A stretch of 64,000 bases of DNA, taken from positions 1 through 64,000 of the IMG/VR virus record IMGVR_UViG_3300042516_002489, one strand, 5' to 3'. The position numbers were made by a program, and so were the translations under genes. Positions 25,200 through 31,348 of this stretch are shown here, one piece after another. Position 1 is the first letter of the stretch. Each line of letters starts with the position of its first letter. Below the pieces are notes generated by a model that had not been told where the DNA came from, did not search any database, and worked only from the letters and a program-made list of their open reading frames with translations. The DNA comes from a virus.

Positions 25200-25364
25200 A
25201 TGATGAACATAATTGATAAAACAGAATTCTATGAGATATCAGATGAACAACACTTTTGTTGCGATGAAAGTCAATTCAAATACTATTGCGAGGAACACCT
25301 AGAATTTATGGGTTGCTACTTTTGCCAATTTGATTATTCTAAGAATTGCGAGGAACAACACTAA
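25200..25364 (+). CDS. Small Cys-rich protein
   Basis: 54 residues with seven Cys (HFCCDESQFKYYCEEH, MGCYFCQFDYSKNCEE), acidic and aromatic. Probably zinc binding. Tandem ATGs at 25200 and 25203 are both possible starts. Confidence 0.62.
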   Translation: MMNIIDKTEFYEISDEQHFCCDESQFKYYCEEHLEFMGCYFCQFDYSKNCEEQH

Positions 25365-25495
25365 TGGGAGAAATTGCGGGAATGTGGCTATGCAATAATT
25401 GCGAAACAATTGCCTATGTGTCGGTGGAATCCGATACAATATTAGTAACACAATGCCAATGTGTAATGCTATCTAGAACAACAAACAACAACTAA
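25364..25495 (+). CDS. Small zinc-ribbon-like protein
   Basis: 43 residues with two Cys pairs (LCNNCETIA and QCQCVML). TAATG overlap with the previous gene. A minimal zinc ribbon is likely; partner unknown. Confidence 0.6.
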   Translation: MGEIAGMWLCNNCETIAYVSVESDTILVTQCQCVMLSRTTNNN

Positions 25496-25510
25496 CAAAG
25501 GACAGATAAA

Positions 25511-25717
25511 ATGGTAAAAATCGAACACACACTAAAATTCGTAACTGAGGTTGATGAAACTCACCCAGTAGGAATTCGCTTGCTCTCACTTTCTGATGAG
25601 ATGCAAATCTTAATGCTTGAGTCAATGCTAAAAGAATTGCTTGCACCACGCATTCAGCCTGCACTAGATGAAATCAATGAAAACGGCACTTATGCAATTC
25701 TAAAGGTGGCAGAATAA
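25511..25717 (+). CDS. Hypothetical protein
   Basis: 68 residues. An N-terminal beta part (IEHTLKFVTEVDETHPVGI), then a helix (LMLESMLKELLAPRIQPALD). AAAGGA lies upstream. No family recognised. Confidence 0.65.
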   Translation: MVKIEHTLKFVTEVDETHPVGIRLLSLSDEMQILMLESMLKELLAPRIQPALDEINENGTYAILKVAE

Positions 25718-25897
25718 ATGATGACTCGTAAAGACTATGTAGCAGTTGCTGAAATTCTTTCATCGTATAAAGATTTAATCGGTGATGAATTTACTTTTGA
25801 GGATTTGGTAGAGGATTTTTCTGGAATGTTTGAAGCAGATAATCCAAATTTCAAACATGAAATATTTAGAGAAGCGTGTTTAAAAAATAATTTCTAA
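25718..25897 (+). CDS. Small acidic helical protein
   Basis: 59 residues, acidic (EDLVEDFSGMFEADNPNFKH, IFREACLKNNF). Possibly a small helical domain. Last gene before a hairpin repeat and control module. Confidence 0.62.
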   Translation: MMTRKDYVAVAEILSSYKDLIGDEFTFEDLVEDFSGMFEADNPNFKHEIFREACLKNNF

Positions 25898-25910
25898 ATA
25901 AAAAAAATCC

Positions 25911-25933
25911 TGAGCAAGATCTAAAACTGCTCA
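25911..25933 (+). repeat. TGAGCA/TGCTCA hairpin repeat, copy 1
   Basis: 6-bp stem around an A-rich loop, 14 nt after a stop codon. Seven related copies end genes between 25.9 and 32.4 kb. Confidence 0.65.
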
Positions 25934-25939
25934 AAGTAA

Positions 25940-26068
25940 GCCCGGCGTGTCGTCCACAGGTTGTGAATAACCTTACGTACGATGTGATTTTTGTCACAGA
26001 GTTTACGTACCACTATTTGAGATTCGCAGGCTTTCGATTAGATTTTTGTCGGTGGAGCATGATAGGAT
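25940..26068 (+). promoter_or_regulatory. Control module with GCCCGGCG, CGTGTCG, a DnaA-like box and an operator-like box
   Basis: GCCCGGCG at 25940, CGTGTCG at 25946, TGTGAATAA (reverse of TTATTCACA) at 25962, TTGTCGGTGG at 26046-26055 and a TAGGAT -10 at 26063-26068. The -35 is weak (TAGATT). Drives 26100 onward. Confidence 0.55.
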
Positions 26069-26099
26069 ATTTATATCAACTAAAGAAAGAAGGTCTCCC

Positions 26100-26210
26100 A
26101 TGAACCTAGATGAATTCAAGTCTCACGTTCAAGCCCAACGTGAAGCAAGCAAGGCAGAAGCCTTGTCGGTACTATCTGCTAAGATTATTGTAAAGAAAGA
26201 AGGCAACTAA
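26100..26210 (+). CDS. Small basic helical protein
   Basis: 36 residues (DEFKSHVQAQREASKAEALS), one amphipathic helix. AAAGAAGG precedes the ATG. Function unknown. Confidence 0.55.
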   Translation: MNLDEFKSHVQAQREASKAEALSVLSAKIIVKKEGN

Positions 26211-26353
26211 TGGATACTTGTATTGCTTGTAATGAAAACGCTGTAAGTGTTACCGAACTATATTGCTACCCTTGCTATCTTGACCGAGAGTTAGAAGCGA
26301 TGATAGAATCAGACTATATCAACCAACTATTTTTGACGAAAGAGGCTAACTAA
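26210..26353 (+). CDS. Small zinc-finger-like protein
   Basis: 47 residues with CIACNEN and YCYPCYLDREL, two CxxC-type pairs. Acidic C-terminal helix. TAATG coupling. Confidence 0.62.
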   Translation: MDTCIACNENAVSVTELYCYPCYLDRELEAMIESDYINQLFLTKEAN

Positions 26354-26354
26354 T

Positions 26355-26465
26355 ATGGATTTCTATGACGACTACTATGAAACAGATATGCTACGCCCAG
26401 ACGCTAAGTCTTGCTATTGCAAACTTCATTCAATTTGTACTAACTGCACGGAAGGATATAACTAA
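26355..26465 (+). CDS. Small Cys-rich protein
   Basis: 36 residues. An acidic, Tyr-rich N-terminus (DFYDDYYETDM), then CYCKLHSICTNC, a compact metal-binding array. Confidence 0.58.
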   Translation: MDFYDDYYETDMLRPDAKSCYCKLHSICTNCTEGYN

Positions 26466-26680
26466 TGGAATACTCATACTCAATTACCGCTACCTATGAT
26501 AACGAGGTTGCACCTTACTTCGTTGGTCGCTACGACAATGCTATCTCTGCCGTTACAGAGTGGAACAAGATTGTAGATTGGGGATTTGCAGATGAATATG
26601 CAACCTACAATTTCTCAGAGCCTAGTGGCAAGATGCACACTAAGATATTTTATCGTAGTGGAAAGGTTGGGGGTAAGTAA
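26465..26680 (+). CDS. Hypothetical protein
   Basis: 71 residues with an alternating pattern EYSYSITATYDNEVAPYFVG and SAVTEWNKIVDWGF. An alpha/beta small domain; no family recognised. ATG directly follows the previous stop. Confidence 0.66.
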   Translation: MEYSYSITATYDNEVAPYFVGRYDNAISAVTEWNKIVDWGFADEYATYNFSEPSGKMHTKIFYRSGKVGGK

Positions 26681-26817
26681 TGAGCGACCTAACCTATTGT
26701 GAAATTTGCTATCGTAACTTACAAGATGAAGAGTTTAATTACTTTTTTGAATATCCAGTCTGCTTAGAATGTGCAGATGAACAAGAACTAGCCCTACTAC
26801 TACAAGGAGTAAAATAA
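26680..26817 (+). CDS. Small zinc-ribbon-like protein
   Basis: 45 residues with YCEICYRN and VCLECADEQEL, a typical two-CxxC ribbon. TAATG coupling. Confidence 0.62.
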   Translation: MSDLTYCEICYRNLQDEEFNYFFEYPVCLECADEQELALLLQGVK

Positions 26818-26818
26818 T

Positions 26819-27103
26819 ATGGGAAGCATAACAGCGTTAGGACTACAAGACACCGTACTAGATTTAGAGACTCAGATTCTCTACCACCTCAAGGGTAATC
26901 ACTATCCACCAGTACCCGCAGAAATGGTACAACCTTGCATAGATGCTATTGACGCATACTATGACGAGGACTATGACCGCATGATTGATATGCCTATGGT
27001 AGGGGACTTTCAGATTCTATACCGTGGAGAAACTCAAGCACCTGCAAGGGCTATCGTAGACCAGCACCACTTATCATTCTGGCTACCTGATTGGGAGGAC
27101 TAA
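26819..27103 (+). CDS. Hypothetical protein
   Basis: 94 residues. Helical N-terminus (GLQDTVLDLETQILYHLKGN), acidic and Tyr/Asp-rich middle (DAIDAYYDEDYDRMIDMPMV), and a C-terminal beta segment (ILYRGETQAPARAIVDQHHL). Not recognised. Confidence 0.68.
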   Translation: MGSITALGLQDTVLDLETQILYHLKGNHYPPVPAEMVQPCIDAIDAYYDEDYDRMIDMPMVGDFQILYRGETQAPARAIVDQHHLSFWLPDWED

Positions 27104-27231
27104 TGTATTCTCTATGGGTTGGCGGCAGCGAGTTAAACTCTAACTATCTTACTAGACGAGATGCAGAGTATTGGGCGCAAGAGATGATTGAAATGGGATA
27201 TGACGATGTAATTGTAGAGGGTCCACTATGA
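27103..27231 (+). CDS. Small hypothetical protein
   Basis: 42 residues (MYSLWVGGSELNSNYLTRRD, then AEYWAQEMIEMGYDDVIVEG). A beta-alpha-beta microdomain. TAATG start, ATGA end overlap. Confidence 0.6.
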   Translation: MYSLWVGGSELNSNYLTRRDAEYWAQEMIEMGYDDVIVEGPL

Positions 27232-27314
27232 TTGATTTAACTATCCCCCACTCAAAATATTGCGATTGCCAGGAGTGCATTGATATGGAAAAAGAGATAT
27301 ATGGAGATGAGTAA
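27228..27314 (+). CDS. Very small Cys-containing protein
   Basis: 28 residues with YCDCQEC, an acidic C-terminus. Overlaps the previous stop by 4 nt and is followed at once by the next ATG, so the frame looks used. Confidence 0.5.
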   Translation: MIDLTIPHSKYCDCQECIDMEKEIYGDE

Positions 27315-27554
27315 ATGACTGCTACAATGGAAACTATGAAATTTGTATACGCAGATCTGCTAACACCATCCCAACTGATGGAAGGCGACCTAATTAATAT
27401 TGATGATGATATCGTAGAGGTGTTGTCCGTTGTAGATGATGCAACAGGGGATAACTATACTATTTTACATCGCAATGATTTTGGTGAAGAAGAAGAAACC
27501 TTTTGCACCTTTGAGGACATGTTCAAACTCTACGTATTTATAGAAGAGGATTAG
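27315..27554 (+). CDS. Acidic hypothetical protein
   Basis: 79 residues, acidic (PSQLMEGDLINIDDDIVEVL, then GEEEETFCTFEDMFKLYVF). The N-terminal half has an SH3/KOW-like beta pattern (GDLINIDDDIVEVLSVVDD). Function unknown. Confidence 0.66.
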   Translation: MTATMETMKFVYADLLTPSQLMEGDLINIDDDIVEVLSVVDDATGDNYTILHRNDFGEEEETFCTFEDMFKLYVFIEED

Positions 27555-27593
27555 CGAGGCCGGGGCGTGTGAGATTGATCACAGCCTTACGAT

Positions 27594-27623
27594 TTGACAT
27601 TTTTAGTCTGATAGTGCTAGAAT
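27594..27623 (+). promoter_or_regulatory. Promoter with leaderless start at 27630
   Basis: TTGACA, about 18 nt, TAGAAT with extended TGC. The -10 ends 6 nt before the ATG. A CGTGTGA box and a GATCACA site lie just upstream. Confidence 0.65.
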
Positions 27624-27629
27624 TGATTT

Positions 27630-27782
27630 ATGAGCACACAGAAAAGCCCCGAGGAATTACGCAGACTTATGGAACTTCGCCGTTCTAATGCTGCTTCTGC
27701 CGTGCCTTCTAAAAAAGTTTATTCTCGCAAGGGCAAGAAAAGTCAGTCCCTTCTGCTAGAATTAAAAAAAGAAAGTGAGTAA
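27630..27782 (+). CDS. Small basic protein
   Basis: 50 residues, strongly basic (EELRRLMELRRSNAAS, KKVYSRKGKKSQSLLLELKK). Nucleic-acid or protein binding is plausible. Probably translated from a leaderless mRNA. Overlaps the next gene start. Confidence 0.6.
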   Translation: MSTQKSPEELRRLMELRRSNAASAVPSKKVYSRKGKKSQSLLLELKKESE

Positions 27783-28509
27783 ACCCATGACCCAACTAAA
27801 ACGCTCTAAAGATAGAAAGGTGGCTAACCTTGTCACAAAAAACGGAAAGCAAGCCGCAATTGCAAATACATTCGGACTACCTGCAGGAAAAAACTATTCA
27901 TGTCCTGGCGCTACGACTGTCTGCGAAACTGTTTGCTACGCAGGCAAATTGGAAAAGATATTCCCAACCGTAAAGGTAAACCTTCTACATAATTGGGAAT
28001 TGCTACGCAATGCAAACTTTGATACAATGCAGACTTTGCTATCAGACATGATAGATGAGTTTATTGTTGATTGCGAAAAGAAAAATGCACCTAAGTTATT
28101 TCGTATTCACTGGGATGGCGATTTCTTCAATGATACTTATACTAACGCATGGAAATTCGTAATTGAAAAAAACCCTGATATTCAATTTTGGGTATACACA
28201 CGAGTAAAGTCTGCAGCCCTTATCCTAAAAGATATTGATAATCTCTCACTATACTATTCAACTGATAGCGAAAATAAGGCTATTGGTATTGGTCTCAAGA
28301 CTGAACATGGTGTTCGCCTTGCATACCTTGCGAAGAACTTTGCAATTGGTCAGGCAGACATGAAGGAACTAACTTCAAAGCCTGGCGCTAAGTGTCCTGA
28401 AAACCTAAAAGCCATTCCACTAATTAGCAATGCAGGCTCTGCATGCGTGTCTTGTTCACTTTGCGTATTCAATAAGGCAGATATTGTATTCTCTGCAACT
28501 AAGAAATAA
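27775..28509 (+). CDS. GP88-like Cys-rich phage protein
   Basis: 244 residues from GTG 27775, or 240 from ATG 27787. Contains SCPGATTVCETVCYAGKLEK near residue 45, IHWDGDFFND near 118, FWVYTRVKSA near 145 and a C-terminal CVSCSLCVFNK. These match my recollection of the mycobacteriophage gene product 88 family, shared by actinobacterial phages and plasmids. The Cys clusters suggest an iron-sulfur or zinc protein. Biochemical function is unknown. It is the largest gene of this early stretch. Confidence 0.72.
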   Translation: MSKPMTQLKRSKDRKVANLVTKNGKQAAIANTFGLPAGKNYSCPGATTVCETVCYAGKLEKIFPTVKVNLLHNWELLRNANFDTMQTLLSDMIDEFIVDCEKKNAPKLFRIHWDGDFFNDTYTNAWKFVIEKNPDIQFWVYTRVKSAALILKDIDNLSLYYSTDSENKAIGIGLKTEHGVRLAYLAKNFAIGQADMKELTSKPGAKCPENLKAIPLISNAGSACVSCSLCVFNKADIVFSATKK

Positions 28510-28515
28510 TATTTC

Positions 28516-28572
28516 ATGAATACGTGGATGTGGATCTTACTATGGTTACTGATTCTGTTTATGTATCAGTGA
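28516..28572 (+). CDS. Possible 18-residue membrane peptide
   Basis: NTWMWILLWLLILFMYQ would be almost entirely membrane-embedded. It lies just after the GP88-like gene. No ribosome site is evident, so it may be chance. Confidence 0.3.
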   Translation: MNTWMWILLWLLILFMYQ

Positions 28573-28580
28573 CTTAGTAG

Positions 28581-28693
28581 GCCCGGCGCAAAAAAGTCGA
28601 TTTGTCAAGTTACGACACGCCTTTAAGATGTGGGGTTTATCACACCCAGAACGCCCTCTAGGATTTGATATTTATTATATTTTTTGCTAAAAT
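28581..28693 (+). promoter_or_regulatory. Control module and promoter
   Basis: GCCCGGCG at 28581, CGACACG at 28613, then TTGATA, 17 nt, TAAAAT (28665-28693) with an extended TGC. Same module order as upstream of 24987 and 31349. Confidence 0.62.
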
Positions 28694-28734
28694 TATACTA
28701 TAAGCAAAACCACCACGATAGAAAGGCAATAAAA

Positions 28735-28905
28735 ATGACACTAAGCGGATACACTTACCAAATCGGTGATTTATTCACAACAAGCAAGACAGGCGTTACT
28801 GGGCGCATCACAGATTTTAGTCCAATAAATGCTAAACTAACTAGAGTTTCATTACGCTTGGCAAACGGCGCACACCGCTTTGCTATGGTAAAGACTTCTA
28901 AGTAA
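28735..28905 (+). CDS. SH3/KOW-like small protein, paralogue 1
   Basis: 56 residues from ATG 28735 behind AAAGG. Pattern YQIGDLFTTSKTGVTGRITD, then RVSLRLANGAHRFAMVK. It aligns with the next gene product (YKVGDTYTSQKSKVTGTITE). A small beta-barrel fold is likely; the pair arose by tandem duplication. Confidence 0.65.
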   Translation: MTLSGYTYQIGDLFTTSKTGVTGRITDFSPINAKLTRVSLRLANGAHRFAMVKTSK

Positions 28906-28936
28906 TCTCAAAATATGAGATTATTTCCCAATGGAT

Positions 28937-28965
28937 TTGTATTTCCGAGATTTTTCGGATATACT
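28937..28965 (+). promoter_or_regulatory. Promoter before paralogue 2
   Basis: TTGTAT, 17 nt, TATACT; a CCGAGATTTTTCGG inverted repeat fills the spacer and could be an operator. Confidence 0.6.
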
Positions 28966-28998
28966 AGAAATATAACCAACAACAGAAAAGGAAAAAAA

Positions 28999-29160
28999 AT
29001 GACAGTAGCACAAGCACTATACAAGGTCGGCGACACTTACACATCACAGAAGTCAAAGGTAACTGGCACAATTACAGAAATCAAGCCAAACGCTAACGGC
29101 ACAGTTCGTGTGAAGTTAGATGTTGCAGGTGCAACACGCTGGACAACTTGGAAGGCGTAA
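28999..29160 (+). CDS. SH3/KOW-like small protein, paralogue 2
   Basis: 53 residues from ATG 28999 behind GGAAAAA. Sequence YKVGDTYTSQKSKVTGTITE, then VRVKLDVAGATRWTTWKA. It is a tandem paralogue of 28735-28905. It has its own promoter, so the two copies can be expressed differently. Confidence 0.65.
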   Translation: MTVAQALYKVGDTYTSQKSKVTGTITEIKPNANGTVRVKLDVAGATRWTTWKA

Positions 29161-29214
29161 GCCTTTCATAGTCGCCAATGTACAGCGACTCTAAATAAGT
29201 GGCAGGAACGAACC

Positions 29215-29237
29215 TGAGCAAGTTCCAAAAAGGCTCA
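29215..29237 (+). repeat. TGAGC/GCTCA hairpin repeat, copy 2
   Basis: 5-bp stem around an A-rich loop, about 55 nt after the stop of paralogue 2. Same CCTGAGCAAG start as the other copies. Confidence 0.55.
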
Positions 29238-29260
29238 TCACAAAAGTCAGACCCACCCCC

Positions 29261-29266
29261 TATAAT
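29261..29266 (+). promoter_or_regulatory. -10 box (TATAAT) before 29303
   Basis: Consensus TATAAT with no clear -35. A GTCAGACCCACCCCC stretch precedes it, resembling the spacer box of the 30051 promoter. Confidence 0.45.
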
Positions 29267-29302
29267 AGAAATATAACCCACCAAAGAAAAGGAAAAAACA
29301 CA

Positions 29303-29728
29303 ATGGCAACAAGAGGAAAAGCAATCTCAGTAAAAATCGCAACACCAAAGGTAATCAAGGCACTAGAAGCATCACTCGCTAAAATTGAAGCAGACTACGC
29401 ATCACAAGAAGCAAGCGAAGCAAAGTATCAGAAGGCTATGGAAAAGTATAGAAAAGAACTTGGTGCATTTGCGGTAAAGCATATCGCTAAGGCAGAAAAT
29501 CTACGCTCATCATATCGCTCGTGGAATAATCAACTAAACATTGACTTTGACCTAACAGTTACTAAGGACTCGCTTCCAACTGAACCTGAGCGTGATTTCG
29601 TATCATTGAACGAATACGAATATCGTAATCAGAAAGAGGAGATTGCAAACGCAATTCGTATCCTTAAAATGACCGACGAGGAAGTTGTAAATACTTCCAC
29701 ATACAATGCGGTGGCTCGCTATCTCTAA
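29303..29728 (+). CDS. Basic coiled-coil protein
   Basis: 141 residues. The first 75 are a charged helix (PKVIKALEASLAKIEADYAS, EAKYQKAMEKYRKELGAFAV), followed by a mixed C-terminal part (DFVSLNEYEYRNQKEEIANA). Behind GGAAAA. Function unknown. Confidence 0.7.
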   Translation: MATRGKAISVKIATPKVIKALEASLAKIEADYASQEASEAKYQKAMEKYRKELGAFAVKHIAKAENLRSSYRSWNNQLNIDFDLTVTKDSLPTEPERDFVSLNEYEYRNQKEEIANAIRILKMTDEEVVNTSTYNAVARYL

Positions 29729-29776
29729 TAAAATGTAGATATGTCCTCTGGCAACACGATATATCTGTCTGCAACC

Positions 29777-29799
29777 TGAGCAAGTTGTAAAACTGCTTC
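29777..29799 (+). repeat. Hairpin repeat, copy 3 (imperfect)
   Basis: CCTGAGCAAG start, then AAAACTGCTTCA. The right arm has one inserted T. Confidence 0.5.
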
Positions 29800-29880
29800 A
29801 CAAGTTTCGCCAGGCTGATTAGGGCGATTATAGAAATACTATAGAGCAAGGTTACTGCAGACCTAAAGAAGCAGACCACC

Positions 29881-29903
29881 TGAGTAAGTGCCAAAACTGC
29901 TCA
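29881..29903 (+). repeat. Hairpin repeat, copy 4
   Basis: TGAGTA pairs with TGCTCA through a G-T pair; same loop type and spacing as copy 1. Confidence 0.55.
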
Positions 29904-29965
29904 TCAAATTTCACAAGAACCATACGCATGGATATTAGTTCCATATACATGGTAGTGAGAGTTCC

Positions 29966-29988
29966 TGATCATGAACTAAAACTGATCA
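29966..29988 (+). repeat. Hairpin repeat, copy 5 (compensatory change)
   Basis: TGATCA pairs with TGATCA. Both arms changed relative to TGAGCA/TGCTCA, keeping the stem, which argues that pairing is selected. Confidence 0.6.
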
Positions 29989-30050
29989 CATTTGCCCCGG
30001 CCCAGGTGACCAAGATCACATCTCATTATGTAGGATAGGACCTTTACGTG

Positions 30051-30079
30051 TTGCATTTGTCAGCCCCCTCTGCTAGAAT
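30051..30079 (+). promoter_or_regulatory. Promoter of the MGLDMYL gene
   Basis: TTGCAT, 17 nt, TAGAAT with extended TGC. The spacer holds TTGTCAGCCCC. Confidence 0.55.
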
Positions 30080-30113
30080 TATATTATTACCAAAGAGAAA
30101 GAAGGAAGCCCCT

Positions 30114-30611
30114 ATGGGATTAGATATGTATCTCAGCGCTAAGAAGCATTTAGAAAAAATCAACTGGAAAGCCTTGCAAGATAATAATGAATTATCTTAT
30201 TCATCTCCTGAAGCAGTCTATCCAAAATTCAATGACCTAATGGAATTGACACAACTATCAGATGTTGCAACAGATATCTACGGAGCAAGTGTAGAGGTAA
30301 CCTGTGCCTACTGGCGCAAGGCTAATCAGATACACGCTTGGTTTGTAAGAGAAATCCAAGGTGGCGAGGATAACTGTGGTGACTACTATGTATCACAAGA
30401 TAAACTAATAGAGTTGCTAGCACTATGTAAGCATGCCCTAGAAACTAAAGACCCTAGCCTATTTCCACCGCAGGCAGGATTTTTCTTTGGTGGTACAGAC
30501 ATTGATGAGTGGTATTGGAATGACCTAAAGAATACTATTAGTCAACTAGAGCGTATCTTTGCTCTACCTGAAATTGATAAGTTATCATTCTATTACTCAT
30601 CATCTTGGTAA
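30114..30611 (+). CDS. Conserved phage/bacterial protein, MGLDMYL family
   Basis: 165 residues from ATG 30114, behind GAAGGAAG. Starts MGLDMYLSAKKHLEK, the hallmark of a family common in phages and bacteria. Other features are YWRKANQIHAWFVREIQGG, YYVSQDKLIELLALCKHALE and a C-terminal DEWYWNDLKNTI. The function is unknown. The upstream in-frame ATG at 30048 lies within the promoter and is rejected. Confidence 0.78.
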   Translation: MGLDMYLSAKKHLEKINWKALQDNNELSYSSPEAVYPKFNDLMELTQLSDVATDIYGASVEVTCAYWRKANQIHAWFVREIQGGEDNCGDYYVSQDKLIELLALCKHALETKDPSLFPPQAGFFFGGTDIDEWYWNDLKNTISQLERIFALPEIDKLSFYYSSSW

Positions 30612-30641
30612 TTGACATTTGTCAGTGGCCACTAGTACAAT
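30612..30641 (+). promoter_or_regulatory. Promoter with TTGTCAGTGG in the spacer
   Basis: TTGACA, 18 nt, TACAAT. The box TTGTCAGTGG (30619-30628) is one base different from the TTGTCGGTGG boxes. Confidence 0.65.
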
Positions 30642-30676
30642 TGAATACATATACCAACTAACAGAAAGAGGCCCCC

Positions 30677-31108
30677 ATGGACCAAACAGTAATAAATGCA
30701 ACAAATGAATTCCTTCAGACACAGATTAGTGCACTGCAGGAAGCAATTGAAAAGAAAGATTTAATGATTGTTTCACTACAAGACCGTGCATCCCAAAATT
30801 CACAACGTGAATATGCAACTGCAGCATCAATGAACAAATTGCGTGATGACATGCAAGAGTGGACATTGGGTCAACTTGGCAATGGCCAACTTACAGAATC
30901 ACAAGCAGAAGAAATTGCAGAGATTTGCGGGTTTGACCTTACCAAGGAAGTTGAAGTTGAAGTTAGCGTAACTTATAACCTGACCGTAAACGTTCCTTAT
31001 GATGAGGACGTTGAATCAATTGTAAATGATATTGATTTTGAATCAGTGTCATATAATTCTGACAACATCACTTGGCTTACCGCTTCAGTTGACAGGGTTG
31101 ATTTTTAG
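30677..31108 (+). CDS. Coiled-coil protein with a beta-rich tail
   Basis: 143 residues. Residues 10-45 form a coiled coil (FLQTQISALQEAIEKKDLMI), the middle is helical (LTESQAEEIAEICGFDL), and the C-terminus has alternating strands (VEVEVSVTYNLTVNVPYDED). AGAAAGAGG precedes the ATG. Similar small proteins occur in actinophages; the function is not known. Confidence 0.7.
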   Translation: MDQTVINATNEFLQTQISALQEAIEKKDLMIVSLQDRASQNSQREYATAASMNKLRDDMQEWTLGQLGNGQLTESQAEEIAEICGFDLTKEVEVEVSVTYNLTVNVPYDEDVESIVNDIDFESVSYNSDNITWLTASVDRVDF

Positions 31109-31159
31109 TAGGGGGCTACTAAAAGACATGTCGAATGTCTTTAAACTAGGCAAGGGACC

Positions 31160-31185
31160 TGAGCATTGTCCATGTAAACGGCTCA
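31160..31185 (+). repeat. TGAGC/GCTCA hairpin repeat, copy 6
   Basis: CCTGAGCATTG, then AACGGCTCAC; about 50 nt after the previous stop. T5 follows, so it could also work as a terminator. Confidence 0.5.
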
Positions 31186-31200
31186 CTTTTTATTTCTAAA

Positions 31201-31315
31201 ACCCGGCGTGTCGTGATCAAGATCACATTGTGAATTACGACACATTACAAAAATGTCCGATTTACCCCATATCTAACTAGCCTGATTTGCATATGTCGGT
31301 GGCTCATGTTATGAT
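31201..31315 (+). promoter_or_regulatory. Control module and promoter of the TIGR03299-like gene
   Basis: ACCCGGCG, CGTGTCG at 31207 facing CGACACA at 31238 around GATCAAGATCAC, then TTGCAT, 17 nt, TATGAT (31287-31315). The spacer has TGTCGGTGG (31294-31302). Confidence 0.65.
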
Positions 31316-31348
31316 TGTACTAACAAACAAACAGAAAAGAGAAAACTC

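Larger units (their letters stand above)
29729..30113 (+). other. Gene-free stretch with three hairpin repeats and a promoter
   Basis: 385 nt. It holds hairpin copies 3-5 (29777, 29881, 29966), a CCCCGGCC block with CAAGATCACATC after it, and a promoter TTGCAT, 17 nt, TAGAAT (30051-30079) whose spacer has TTGTCAGCCCC. No open frame stands out. Confidence 0.6.

Noticed and set aside
25414-25423. Another TGTCGGTGG operator-like box
   Set aside because: It lies within a coding frame with no -35/-10 around it; probably chance.
28516-28572. Strong claim for an 18-residue membrane peptide
   Set aside because: Kept only as a low-confidence entry: no ribosome site and very short.
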